Positions 28,245 to 37,329 of a stretch of 64,000 bases of DNA are shown here, piece by piece. The notes beneath the pieces were generated by a model. That model made no database searches. It had not been told where the DNA came from and worked only from the letters and a program-made list of their open reading frames with translations. The stretch covers positions 1,240,001 to 1,304,000 of the forward strand of contig OY761615.1 in NCBI GenBank assembly GCA_963664845.1, read 5' to 3'. The translations under genes were made by a program, and so were the position numbers. Origin of the DNA: CAIYTF01 sp963664845. GTDB taxonomy: Bacteria > Bacteroidota > Ignavibacteria > Ignavibacteriales > Ignavibacteriaceae. The first letter of the stretch is position 1. Each line of letters opens with the position of its first letter.

Positions 28245-29330
28245 TTACTTTTGGACTGTTAACTTCATTGATTTGGTAAAGTGCTCAGTTTTCATGGTGT
28301 AGACATAGACACCTGAAGCCAGGTTTTCTGCATTAAAGGCAACTGTATGGATTCCGGCAGACTGTGTTCCATTTACCAGAGTTTTAATTTCCTGTCCCAC
28401 ACTGTTATATACTTTTATGCTTACGTGTTCTTCCTTTGGCAGCTCAAACCTGATATTGGTGACCGGATTAAAAGGATTCGGATAGTTTTGGGATAGTGAA
28501 AACTTTGATGGAAGAACACGACTTTGCTTAATGCCCGTTATATTATGTTTATAGTTATAAATCATGCCATAAAAATATGGTTTTTTGGACATATCTTTAT
28601 AGTTAACAACCCAGTCTGTCCACCATGGAGTAAATGGTTCCGCGGCTTCAACACAAATTCCAATGCTGTCTGATAGTTTGAAATTTTTCATAAACGCAGG
28701 ATGCTGCAAAATGGATTTCGGAATTGAAATTTCCAGATCATTATTGACGGCATTCCACGCGACTTTAGCTCCGACAGTTGAATCTGTTACAGCCCAATCC
28801 CAGTTCGAATTGCCTTGTTGCGTGTGTTGAAATACAAACTGCTGAAAGTTTGAGCCTCCTTTGCTTTCTGCTACCGAATCGCGCGGAAAACATGGTACAT
28901 ATATGTCCCATCCTGAAGTCCATGACCCCCAGGATATACCCGTTGTATCATCTGTATAACTTGGATCCAGAGTTATCAGCACCCATAGAATTCCACCGCC
29001 GTTTAAATTTGTATCTGCAGTTGTAAGTGAAATATCAGAAAGCGGATTCATCTTTACCCGCAGGTACAGATTAACCGAATCATCAACAGTATAAACATGG
29101 CTGGCATCCAAATTCAGATAAGAATTGTATAGTGTCATATTGCCCGTTCCGGGATTGTATTGATCACCCTCCTCGAAGGTAAATGAGGTGTCGTTTGGGG
29201 CGATATCAAGCCGATATGACTCATTCCAATCGAATGTATTACCATCGATAACAATTTGTGCCTCTGCTTTTTGAAACCCGAAGAAGAACAGCATAGCAAC
29301 AATGAAATAAAGCGAAGTAGATTTTTTCAT
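28245..29330 (-). CDS. CBM9-like secreted protein with T9SS sorting domain
   Basis: 361 residues from ATG 29330. An in-frame start at 29390 would overlap the previous gene and lacks the signal-peptide context. Residues 1-25 are a signal peptide (YFIVAMLFFFGFQKAEAQ). The middle starts IVIDGNTFDWNESYRLD, the signature opening of CBM9/DOMON-like carbohydrate-binding folds (IDG...DW). The last 85 residues are the T9SS type A domain (FSLSQNYPNPFNPVTNIRF to KSMKLTVQK). It is probably a surface carbohydrate-binding partner of the GH114 protein encoded just upstream, which has a similar CBM9-like module. Confidence 0.83.
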   Translation of the reverse strand: MKKSTSLYFIVAMLFFFGFQKAEAQIVIDGNTFDWNESYRLDIAPNDTSFTFEEGDQYNPGTGNMTLYNSYLNLDASHVYTVDDSVNLYLRVKMNPLSDISLTTADTNLNGGGILWVLITLDPSYTDDTTGISWGSWTSGWDIYVPCFPRDSVAESKGGSNFQQFVFQHTQQGNSNWDWAVTDSTVGAKVAWNAVNNDLEISIPKSILQHPAFMKNFKLSDSIGICVEAAEPFTPWWTDWVVNYKDMSKKPYFYGMIYNYKHNITGIKQSRVLPSKFSLSQNYPNPFNPVTNIRFELPKEEHVSIKVYNSVGQEIKTLVNGTQSAGIHTVAFNAENLASGVYVYTMKTEHFTKSMKLTVQK

Positions 29331-29379
29331 AGTATTACCTATTGATATTGTTGATATTATAGAAACTTCATTGACCTTC

Positions 29380-31623
29380 TTACTTAACAAGAACCATCTT
29401 CTTCATCAGAGAACTGTTTCCTGCTTCGAGTCTGATGAAATAGACTCCTGACGGGACTGCATTATTACGATCATCTTTACCGTTCCACAGAACAGCATGC
29501 ATGCCTTCTTTTTCGTATGAATCGCTCAAGGTTTTTATCCTTGCACCAAGCACATTATAAACAGCCAGTTTTACTTTGTCTGCACCAGGCAGGCTGTATT
29601 GAATGCGCGTCGCAGGATTAAAGGGGTTTGGATAGTTTTGGAGCAACGTAAAGTTGGAAGCAGTTTTGCCATTATAGTCATCAATTGCCGTGTTTGTCAC
29701 TATGGTATACTGATAGCTTTCACTTTTATAGTTAACAGGTTCAGTTTCCAGCGAAGTGTATGGGGAAACCGCGCTGTTCACGTTGAAAAACATTCTAATT
29801 TCGCCTTTCGCACTGCCAGAATTGAGAACGCTCAATGGAATCTTCAGCTCTGTACGGTCTTTATTATCCTTCTTCTCAAAACCACTAACGGGAGACCATG
29901 ACCAGTTATTACCGCCAGTGCCGGTGTATTTATACAGGTAGTTGCTCTCAACCATAACCTCGGCACCAATTGAGGCGCTGTCGTTTACTATATAACCTGT
30001 TTCACGCTTCAGATCGGAATCAATAAAGATATGATAGAAATATGCAGAGGAGATAACGCCAGCGACCTGATAGCTTATATATAGATTGTTTGTATCGTTG
30101 GTAACCCAAAAATTAATAAAGTCGGCATCGGGAACAGATGAACTGCCGGTGACTGCGTTGGGATTCGGAGCAGTATTCAGTTTAGGAACATTGAACCAGT
30201 CAGCGAATTGCCCGTCTATGACAATCGGTGTTTTGTCCCCCTGGCCGGGAGGAGTTGCAGATACGAGCGTAGTATTAAATTCAGAATTCCCGGCAGCATC
30301 AGTCACCCTGATAAGAAAATTATACTTCGTATAGTTAACCAGATTAGTAACCACAAAAGAATATGCAGAGGTGACCGAATCATATACTGGAGTGATATCC
30401 GGCAATTTATTGGCAGTTGCAATTGTAAACACTGCACTGTTTGAATAGTAGAGATCAAAGTGCAAAGGCAACGACTGATCGGTTAATTTACTCCAGAATA
30501 GTGTTGCCTTGCCATCGCCCGCAACAACTGACTGTAATCCAAATGTTCCATCCCAGGTCGGAGGGTTTTTATCCGGCACATGCCGGTGAAATACATCATA
30601 TCTGATCACATCCAGGGTCATTGCAGTGATATAATTTGTCCAATTATACGAGAATACTTCTTTGCATTGTTTCGCGATAGAAGCAGTATCGGTTGGCTGA
30701 AAATAATCGAGAGAAATGATCTTGAACCCATCAGGTTTGCCGGCTTCGGTATTTAATTTTTGCGCCCAACTGGTTCGGCTGCTTTCCAAATAGTATGATT
30801 CGAACATATCGGCATCAATATAGGGTCTGATAGTGCAGGCATAAGCCTCAGGCACAGACGGATCGAAATAGAACAAGCCTCTGTTTGCAATAAGAAACTT
30901 GTCTTCATACGTGTTTCTTAACCACTTAATCAAATCAGACATCCCGTTTAATGTCCACCGGTATGGCCATGGAGCCCAGGGCATTGCTATATCTACCAGG
31001 TCAAGAAACAACCCGTCACACTTTTTGCTGTTCAGGATCACATCAGCCCCGTTGGAATTGGTTTTCAGGAAATTCCACCAGAGCGTGTCGCCCGCGTTTA
31101 CATAAGCACTCCCCCAGACCGGATCAGTATCAGGGACATGATTTAAATCTTTATCATCAACGTACCAAGATGCCAGGCCCTTATTTTCATATATGATCTT
31201 GCTGCTGTCATAGCTGTAATAACAAGGCCCCCTGCCATCCCCTGGCCTGTTGCCCAGATGATCTTCTCCAATTGACAAATAGCCTATAACAATCACATCA
31301 TCACCGGTTCCTGAAATGCCGTCATGGCCTTTTTTCAGTATTGCAATCTGATCGGCGGTAATGTTGGACGGTTCAAGGATCACCATATCAAAGTCCAGAG
31401 CTCGTTCGATTTTCTCTTCGTCCCACGGCCCGTAATAGCAGAGGTAGTCACTTGAACTGTCAATATTGAGTTTTAGTTTTTTACTTGAGGACGCGCTGGT
31501 GGATGGAGGAATCAACATGCTGAGAACGAAGGAGAGCAAAATGACAGGTGTCCATGTACTGAGTACCGGGGACTTTTGAAGTTCTAAATGAAAATGACCG
31601 TTTCCAAAACCATATAGCCGCAT
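29380..31623 (-). CDS. Surface GH114-like glycoside hydrolase with Fn3, CBM9-like and T9SS domains
   Basis: About 747 residues. Residues 50-350 form a GH114-type barrel: YLCYYGPWDEEKIERALDFD, VIVIGYLSIGED, KCDGLFLDLVD (Asp211, counted from the in-frame ATG 31632) and DADMFESYY (Glu278). These match the positions of the catalytic acids in GH114 endo-alpha-1,4-polygalactosaminidases. Residues about 360-465 are Fn3-like. About 470-650 is a CBM9-like module (IVIDGQFADWFNVPKL). The last 85 residues are the T9SS type A domain. ATG 31623 has AAGGA upstream. It is the first gene of the operon, behind a strong promoter. GH114 members act on galactosamine polymers; that substrate is inferred here, not shown. 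Confidence 0.82.
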   Translation of the reverse strand: MRLYGFGNGHFHLELQKSPVLSTWTPVILLSFVLSMLIPPSTSASSSKKLKLNIDSSSDYLCYYGPWDEEKIERALDFDMVILEPSNITADQIAILKKGHDGISGTGDDVIVIGYLSIGEDHLGNRPGDGRGPCYYSYDSSKIIYENKGLASWYVDDKDLNHVPDTDPVWGSAYVNAGDTLWWNFLKTNSNGADVILNSKKCDGLFLDLVDIAMPWAPWPYRWTLNGMSDLIKWLRNTYEDKFLIANRGLFYFDPSVPEAYACTIRPYIDADMFESYYLESSRTSWAQKLNTEAGKPDGFKIISLDYFQPTDTASIAKQCKEVFSYNWTNYITAMTLDVIRYDVFHRHVPDKNPPTWDGTFGLQSVVAGDGKATLFWSKLTDQSLPLHFDLYYSNSAVFTIATANKLPDITPVYDSVTSAYSFVVTNLVNYTKYNFLIRVTDAAGNSEFNTTLVSATPPGQGDKTPIVIDGQFADWFNVPKLNTAPNPNAVTGSSSVPDADFINFWVTNDTNNLYISYQVAGVISSAYFYHIFIDSDLKRETGYIVNDSASIGAEVMVESNYLYKYTGTGGNNWSWSPVSGFEKKDNKDRTELKIPLSVLNSGSAKGEIRMFFNVNSAVSPYTSLETEPVNYKSESYQYTIVTNTAIDDYNGKTASNFTLLQNYPNPFNPATRIQYSLPGADKVKLAVYNVLGARIKTLSDSYEKEGMHAVLWNGKDDRNNAVPSGVYFIRLEAGNSSLMKKMVLVK

Positions 31624-31701
31624 TTGAACCATCCTTGAATAAGGGAAACTAAATTTTGCAGATTTTCGTTTAGCAAATAATGTCAGTTATTTTGCTTTTG
31701 A

Positions 31702-31730
31702 AATATATATTATTTAGGAAACATTGTCAA
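31702..31730 (-). promoter_or_regulatory. Promoter of the sugar operon
   Basis: On the minus strand, TTGACA (31730-31725) and TATATT (31707-31702) are separated by exactly 17 bases, close to the sigma-70 consensus. The spacer contains one arm of the DeoR-type operator, so a bound repressor would block polymerase. The GH114 start codon lies about 80 bases downstream. Confidence 0.75.
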
Positions 31731-31800
31731 GAATTTTCTTTTCCTTTCTTTTAGTTATGTTACGAAAGTTTTAGAATATATACTGTAATGTTTCCTAAAT
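31712..31800. promoter_or_regulatory. Paired operator sites, probably for the DeoR regulator
   Basis: ATTTAGGAAACATT at 31712-31725 recurs as its exact reverse complement, AATGTTTCCTAAAT, at 31787-31800. The centres are 75 bases apart, about seven helical turns. One copy sits in the spacer of the operon promoter. The other follows a weak -10-like TATACT (31779-31784) facing the DeoR gene. Looser versions (TTTAGCAAA near 31670, TTTAGGCAAA near 31820) flank them. This suits a looping repressor that also controls itself. Confidence 0.7.
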
Positions 31801-31940
31801 TCCGTAAATCTGCCGAAATTTAGGCAAAATTGCACTTTTGGGTACGATTTCCAAAGAATCAGCCAAAATTGTTTTCTTGTTATTTATGCTATTTATGTAT
31901 ATTTACTTTAGTAAATCTTTCGAAACAACAATTATTTTTT

Positions 31941-32735
31941 ATGAAATACGCTGATAACAACCCAACCGAAGGGAAAAAAACACTTGGCCGGAGAACGAAA
32001 ATCATTGAAATGCTGGAAAAGCATGGGCAGGTGAGTGTTGATGAATTGACCAAAATCTTTAAAGTCAGTGAGGTCACCATCAGGAATGACCTGGATAAAC
32101 TGGAAGAGAAACGTCTTTTAATAAGAACCCGGGGCGGCGGCATACAAACACAAAGGGTCCGCTTTGATTATCAGTTTAACCAGGAAACCACGCATTTTCT
32201 TGCGGAAAAGCAGGCAATTGCCAGGGAAGCGGCAAAACTGGTCAAGGAAAAAGATACTATTATATTGGACTCCGGAACCACGACCCTTGAAATTGCAAGG
32301 AACCTGACGCATTTAAATGATCTTACGATAATCACCAATGGAATTTTCATTGCATACGAATTGGCTCAATATCCCAATATCAAAATAATCATGCTTGGAG
32401 GGAGCCTCAGTCACTCTTCTCTTTCACTGTCGGGCTCAATAGCCGCAGAGAATCTGAAAGATCTGTTTTGCGACAAATTGTTTCTTGGAGTGAATGGCAT
32501 TGATACCAATTATGGTTTATTCACCACCCACATAGAAGATGCTTACTTAAATAAGATTATGATAAAGATGGCTAAGGAAGTTATAGTGGCAACCGATTCG
32601 AGCAAATTCCTGAAACGGAGTTTTGCGATCGTAGCCCCCATAACAAGCATAGACACATTGATTACCGATGCCAATATTCCGAAAGAAGAATTACGGAATC
32701 TGACAAATGTTGGTGTAAGAACAATAATTGTCTGA
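31941..32735 (+). CDS. DeoR-family transcriptional regulator of sugar metabolism
   Basis: 264 residues. The N-terminal HTH of DeoR type is GRRTKIIEMLEKHGQVSVDELTKIFKVSEVTIRNDLDKLEE. The C-terminal DeoRC sensor has DTIILDSGTTTLEIARNL, NGIFIAYELAQYPNIKIIMLGG and DKLFLGVNGIDTNYGLFTT, the usual sugar-phosphate-binding elements. ATG 31941 begins the protein at the natural N-terminus; an upstream in-frame start would add an unlikely Cys-rich leader. No clear Shine-Dalgarno is seen. Family relatives such as LacR, AgaR and GatR respond to phosphorylated sugars. It is divergent from the 13-gene operon, with paired operator sites in between. Confidence 0.93.
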   Translation: MKYADNNPTEGKKTLGRRTKIIEMLEKHGQVSVDELTKIFKVSEVTIRNDLDKLEEKRLLIRTRGGGIQTQRVRFDYQFNQETTHFLAEKQAIAREAAKLVKEKDTIILDSGTTTLEIARNLTHLNDLTIITNGIFIAYELAQYPNIKIIMLGGSLSHSSLSLSGSIAAENLKDLFCDKLFLGVNGIDTNYGLFTTHIEDAYLNKIMIKMAKEVIVATDSSKFLKRSFAIVAPITSIDTLITDANIPKEELRNLTNVGVRTIIV

Positions 32736-32742
32736 TTGAGTA

Positions 32743-32806
32743 TTTCATGCTGCAAATGGAATATTTATAGCCCCATAACAGAGCCAGGCAGATTTGCAGC
32801 ATGAAA
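32743..32806. terminator. Long inverted repeat between convergent genes
   Basis: TTTCATGCTGCAAAT (32743-32757) and ATTTGCAGCATGAAA (32792-32806) are perfect 15-base complements with a 34-base loop. The structure lies exactly between the convergent DeoR and phosphatase genes. It may stop transcription in both directions, but there is no T run, so another role is possible. Confidence 0.45.
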
Positions 32807-32829
32807 ACTGTTTAACAGGAGGACTTTAC

Positions 32830-34092
32830 CTATTCGCGTACTTTCTTTTCATAATATGCCTTGAAATCCTTCCAATGATAATACGGGGCTATGTCGGTAG
32901 GAACCGGGATTCGCACTTCTTTTTCACAATGCAGAAGCTTGACAAGAATGTCATCATTCGATCCATTTTTGAAAAATATAATTTGAAGATTTGCACCCAT
33001 TGGGGATGCTTTAAAATTGTTCCATGCCCTATATATTTTTTCAGGATCTGTTTCCTGAATGTTCATATCCTGTATTTCGAGTAAGGCCAGCAATGGAATG
33101 ATATAGGAGTCATGCCCAAAGCGAATATCGGCAGAAACATTCATGTTTTTTATGGCACTATCGGCGCAATCCAAAATATTTTTCAACAATAAGGAGGCAC
33201 TTTTTGTGGCTTTTCCCCCATTAATGCCTGAAGGCCCAACGAGATAGTACATGAACATATTATCAGCCTGCCAGAGAATAAAAAGCTCTTCAGGTGTGAA
33301 TACATCCAGCAGAGTAAAATGTAAGTAGTCCAGATTTGGAATATTAACAGCCGCCGAAAAGATCTGATTTGCAAATTTCTCCGGATCACTGATTGCCTGT
33401 TTCGCGTAAGACGTATCGCTGATTAAGTTGGCAATAAACCGGGCTGGTTGAAAATGCTTTTTTAAAAACACCGATTGCAGTTTCCTGATTGTATCCGCTT
33501 TTATTGCTGCATCGTTGTTCAGATATTTGTTTCTTTGGCTGGCTTCACGCAGCATTGTTATATCCGGGTTCAGTTCTTTCAGCCGTTCGTCAAATGCAGC
33601 CATACTCAGTATGCACCGCGGCACCTGGGTGGAACGGTTATATACGAAACATTTCCCACTGAATACCTGAGGATAGGACTGAAACATTCGTTCCGCTATT
33701 CCCCTTTCTTCCTTCGCACCCAGCGGCGCAAGATCGCCGTACCGATTCTCGGCATCGGCTGCTACCACCTGCATACGCTGCAAGAGACTCTTGCCCGCTT
33801 CGGTAAGTTTGCCGGCAGCATTGGCCTCGCTGAGAATTTTTATCGGTCCGATATGGCAACTTGGCGAAATAACCCAACGCGAACCATGCCGGCCATAATG
33901 ACTAATATAAAAAGGAAGATAGCCGGCTGGAGCGGGGGTCAGCGTGGAATTGCCATACGAATATGGGCGATATAACCCACCGGCGAATAGTGGATCGCTC
34001 AGGAACTCTTCTTTGGTCGTCTGAGCTGCTAATAATCCGGTTAACGAAAACAGGAAAATAAACAGATACGTAATAGTTTTATTCTTCGTCAT
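32830..34092 (-). CDS. Exported histidine acid phosphatase (MINPP/phytase-like)
   Basis: 420 residues with a signal peptide (about residues 6-23, ending LLAAQ). The catalytic motif SHYGRHGSRW (R68, H69, G70) is the branch-2 histidine phosphatase signature. YNRSTQVPRC provides the later conserved arginine, and RFGHDSYIIPLL near residue 330 is the HD proton-donor motif. Periplasmic relatives in Bacteroides degrade inositol phosphates. It runs convergent to the DeoR gene and is not part of the sugar operon. Substrate specificity beyond a phosphomonoester cannot be read from the sequence. Confidence 0.88.
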   Translation of the reverse strand: MTKNKTITYLFIFLFSLTGLLAAQTTKEEFLSDPLFAGGLYRPYSYGNSTLTPAPAGYLPFYISHYGRHGSRWVISPSCHIGPIKILSEANAAGKLTEAGKSLLQRMQVVAADAENRYGDLAPLGAKEERGIAERMFQSYPQVFSGKCFVYNRSTQVPRCILSMAAFDERLKELNPDITMLREASQRNKYLNNDAAIKADTIRKLQSVFLKKHFQPARFIANLISDTSYAKQAISDPEKFANQIFSAAVNIPNLDYLHFTLLDVFTPEELFILWQADNMFMYYLVGPSGINGGKATKSASLLLKNILDCADSAIKNMNVSADIRFGHDSYIIPLLALLEIQDMNIQETDPEKIYRAWNNFKASPMGANLQIIFFKNGSNDDILVKLLHCEKEVRIPVPTDIAPYYHWKDFKAYYEKKVRE

Positions 34093-34256
34093 AAAAAACC
34101 ATAAAGTTTACAAAAATGGATAGTTGATCGTACGAATTTACAAATAAACCTGTTTGTATTGCTATTGAACCGCGTTCGACGGAGGAATTTAATTTTAAAT
34201 TAAAGTAAACCCAAACGGGGTGGCTATTTTTCCGCCCGATTTTTCAATATTTTGGG

Positions 34257-35018
34257 ATGTTTGGGGTCTATTTAGGAGGTGCTCTTGAAATAAAAAAATG
34301 TGAGTGGAAGGGGTGGGATTGTCTGCTATACTCATTCTCACCCTGTCGCAGCTTTAAGTCAAATGACGAAATATTCGTTGCCCCTTTGTTCTATGACGGG
34401 TCTGAGAGATTCGAGTTAAATTACGGTCATATTATATCAATTTCCAACCCGTTTTATGTTCCTTTGTCCTATCCGCAAAGTATTGGAATAGCCCTCAATC
34501 CGGGGCAGGGCGAAGGCGTTAAATATCAATACTGGCAGTTCAGGGATTTTCTTCAGATTCAGCGGTATCATTATTTTGACGGGACATATGCTCATTCATT
34601 AAAAAGCAACATGATCTCCTACTTTTTCCCCTGTGATGATGAATTTGATAATTACTATGTCATTATAACAGAGGTAAACCTTCCATCAGGGAAACCGGTG
34701 CGGCCAAACTCAAAACTATTTGCTAAGTATAAAGATTCAATTCACGGGACACAGTTATGCCGGGCCGTTAATAATTCATTCCGGGTAAAAAATTACAATG
34801 GCGTATGGAAAAGGGACTTTTTCCCGCCTTATTACATACATGATGATGACTATGAGGAAGAGGACTATTCGGCAAGCTCCACTTGGTGCCAACCCCTGTG
34901 GTCGCACTCATACAGAACCTTCGAATACTTGCTGCAAGGCAGAATGCGCATCAAGGCAAGCGTTCGCGGGCTCAATTACCCGGTGGGAAAGTTCTTCACC
35001 GTTGAGCAATTCTATTAA
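34257..35018 (+). CDS. Protein of unknown function
   Basis: 253 residues, no signal peptide and no membrane segment. Aromatic and acidic residues are frequent. Notable segments are VKYQYWQFRDFLQIQRYHYFDGTY, an acidic run HDDDYEEEDYSASS near residue 200, and a C-terminal LLQGRMRIKASVRGL. Six or more cysteines are scattered without a clear metal motif. A strong AGGAGG at 34274-34279 lies inside this frame and does not point to an in-frame start, so the true N-terminus is uncertain. Its neighbours, a phosphatase and T9SS proteins, give no hint of function. I do not recognise a family. Confidence 0.6.
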   Translation: MFGVYLGGALEIKKCEWKGWDCLLYSFSPCRSFKSNDEIFVAPLFYDGSERFELNYGHIISISNPFYVPLSYPQSIGIALNPGQGEGVKYQYWQFRDFLQIQRYHYFDGTYAHSLKSNMISYFFPCDDEFDNYYVIITEVNLPSGKPVRPNSKLFAKYKDSIHGTQLCRAVNNSFRVKNYNGVWKRDFFPPYYIHDDDYEEEDYSASSTWCQPLWSHSYRTFEYLLQGRMRIKASVRGLNYPVGKFFTVEQFY

Positions 35019-35111
35019 ATACCATAAAAACTAGCAAAAAATATATTGCCTAACTTAGTTGGGAACAAAAATGCCGACTATTTAATACTTCAGACAATAG
35101 ATATAAAAATT

Positions 35112-37286
35112 TTATTTCAGTAGAACTAACTTCCGTACCTGGCTGAACTTCTCCGTCCTAAGCTCATAAAAATAGATGCCGGAGGAGACGCCTCCTGCAT
35201 TCCATTGGATGCTGTGTGAACCTGCAGGTTTTTCTCCGCTAAACAGTTCTGTTACTTTTTGCCCGAGCTGGTTGTAAACAGTAATGGTAACATTTGCGCG
35301 TTCCGGCAGCGCATATGCAATCGTTGTTGCAGGGTTGAACGGGTTGGGGTAGTTTTGAGAAAGAGTAAACTCCTTTTTTGGGGAAAGGATAGGTTTATCT
35401 TTTACATCTAAGAGGACACCACCTTCGCGGTAAACCGCTAGACCACAGGATGTCCCTATCCATTTATTATCGCTTCTGTCTACGCTTAGTGAAGGAATAT
35501 AATTATCGATTAGCAACGAGTTGGTAGTATTATAAATTATCCATGCAGCATCAACGAAATCAAATTTCGCTAATCCGTTATTTGTTCCAATCCACAGATT
35601 CTCGAACATGTCCAGGGCAAGTGAATAAATAGAGTTCGAAGGGAGTTTTGAATTATCAATGTTATAGACAGACCATCTTCCCGTGATATCCATTTGTGCT
35701 AATCCCGCAGTAGTTCCGATCCACTTATTTCCTTTTTTATCAATAATAAGTGATGAAACAGAATTAGAAGGTAAGTCCGAGTTGGATGTATTATATACTG
35801 TCATGATTGTGTTGCTTTCGCTTATGCTGACCAATCCTTTTTTTGTTCCGATCCATTTGTTCCCATAGTGATCTGTGCTGATTGAAGTAACCGAATCCGA
35901 AGACAATCCAGAATTGTTTGAATTATATACTTTCCAGGCATTGCCGTCATAGTTTGCCAGCCCGCCTTTATCAGTGCCTATCCATAAATTCTCTTTATTG
36001 TCTAAAGCGAGCGCAGAAATATAGTTAGCTGGTATCCCTGAATTGTTGGTTGTGAATTGCCGCCAACTTGACCAGTTATAATTAACTAAACCTGAAGTTG
36101 TCCCAATCCATTCCGATCCATTTTGCTCTATTGAGGAAGAAGTGATTGAACTAAGAAATACCCCAGTATTGTATTTATCAAAAACAGACCACTTACCGGC
36201 TGCGTCGATTTTTACTAAGCCAGCATTACCGGTTCCGATCCATTTGTTTTCTTTACTGTCTATCGAAATTGACGTAATTGCACGGAAAGGTAAGGTAGAA
36301 TTACCGGTGTAATAAACAGTCCATACAGCGTCATCATATTTGACTACTCCTCCATGGTCGGTTCCAATCCATTTACAACCCTTACCGTCGATTACAATTG
36401 CATAAACCCAGGTTGAAGGTATTCCGGAATTTACCGTATTAAAAACCGTCCAGGTCCCACCTATTTCACGTTTTACTAAACCCTTAAAAAGAGTCCCAAT
36501 CCAAATATTGGCCACTGAGTCAATAACAATAGAATTAACAAAATTATCAGGTAATCCGGAATTGGATGTATTGTAAATAGTCCAAATGGTATCCCTGTCT
36601 AGTGATGCCATGCCAGCGCCATTTGTTCCTATCCAAAGTTTACCACTTTTGTCACTAAACAGCGAGTATATATAGTTAGAGGGTAGCTTTGAATTGGAAG
36701 CAGTGTAAACAGTCCAAGTTGAACCATCAAATTTTGCTATCCCCCCATTCACGGTTCCGATCCAAAATTTACCAAAGATGTCTATTACAACTGATTGAAG
36801 AGAGTTTGAAGGCAAACCAGAATTCGAAGAATTATAAGTTGTCCAAGCTTCAGGTTGAGAAAATTTTATCAAACCTCCTCTAGTCCCGAGCCATATATTG
36901 TGACTGGAGTCAATTGCTATTGAATAGACATAGTCATTGGTTAGTCCTGAATTAGATGAATTGAATACTGTCCACTTTTCGATGCCATCAAATTTGGCTA
37001 TTCCCGCATTTGTACCAATCCATAAATTCCCATTTTCATCTACAGAAATTGCATGAATATAATTGTCAGGCAAACCAGAATTTGCTCTGTTAAAAAAAAC
37101 TTTTTCGCCAGTGGTTTTATTAATTCTTGTTAAACCACAACCTCCAGCCCAAATATAATTTCCGACAATAGCTACTGCATAAACATCCGGAGATGTATAA
37201 TTAATCCATTCGGGATTTTGAGAATACATTACAGATGAAATAAGTAACATAAATACCAAGACCGTTAAAACGTTAAGCTTTCTCAT
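35112..37286 (-). CDS. Secreted double seven-bladed propeller (Reg_prop repeats) with T9SS domain
   Basis: 724 residues with a signal peptide (VLVFMLLISSVMYSQ). Fourteen repeats of about 43 residues follow, with consensus (K/N)xWIGTxxGLxKFDGxxWTVYNxxNSGLPxNxIxSIxxD, the two-component-regulator propeller (Reg_prop) type. Fourteen is right for two seven-bladed propellers. The last 85 residues are the T9SS type A domain (FTLSQNYPNPFNPATTIAYAL to VRKLVLLK). Such propellers sense ligands in hybrid two-component systems; here there is no kinase, so it is a surface or secreted binding protein. It is a tandem paralogue of the next gene, with an almost identical C-terminus. Confidence 0.9.
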   Translation of the reverse strand: MRKLNVLTVLVFMLLISSVMYSQNPEWINYTSPDVYAVAIVGNYIWAGGCGLTRINKTTGEKVFFNRANSGLPDNYIHAISVDENGNLWIGTNAGIAKFDGIEKWTVFNSSNSGLTNDYVYSIAIDSSHNIWLGTRGGLIKFSQPEAWTTYNSSNSGLPSNSLQSVVIDIFGKFWIGTVNGGIAKFDGSTWTVYTASNSKLPSNYIYSLFSDKSGKLWIGTNGAGMASLDRDTIWTIYNTSNSGLPDNFVNSIVIDSVANIWIGTLFKGLVKREIGGTWTVFNTVNSGIPSTWVYAIVIDGKGCKWIGTDHGGVVKYDDAVWTVYYTGNSTLPFRAITSISIDSKENKWIGTGNAGLVKIDAAGKWSVFDKYNTGVFLSSITSSSIEQNGSEWIGTTSGLVNYNWSSWRQFTTNNSGIPANYISALALDNKENLWIGTDKGGLANYDGNAWKVYNSNNSGLSSDSVTSISTDHYGNKWIGTKKGLVSISESNTIMTVYNTSNSDLPSNSVSSLIIDKKGNKWIGTTAGLAQMDITGRWSVYNIDNSKLPSNSIYSLALDMFENLWIGTNNGLAKFDFVDAAWIIYNTTNSLLIDNYIPSLSVDRSDNKWIGTSCGLAVYREGGVLLDVKDKPILSPKKEFTLSQNYPNPFNPATTIAYALPERANVTITVYNQLGQKVTELFSGEKPAGSHSIQWNAGGVSSGIYFYELRTEKFSQVRKLVLLK

Positions 37287-37329
37287 GTATCATTTTCCAT
37301 TAAAGTATTCAAATTTGTAAATTTCAGCA

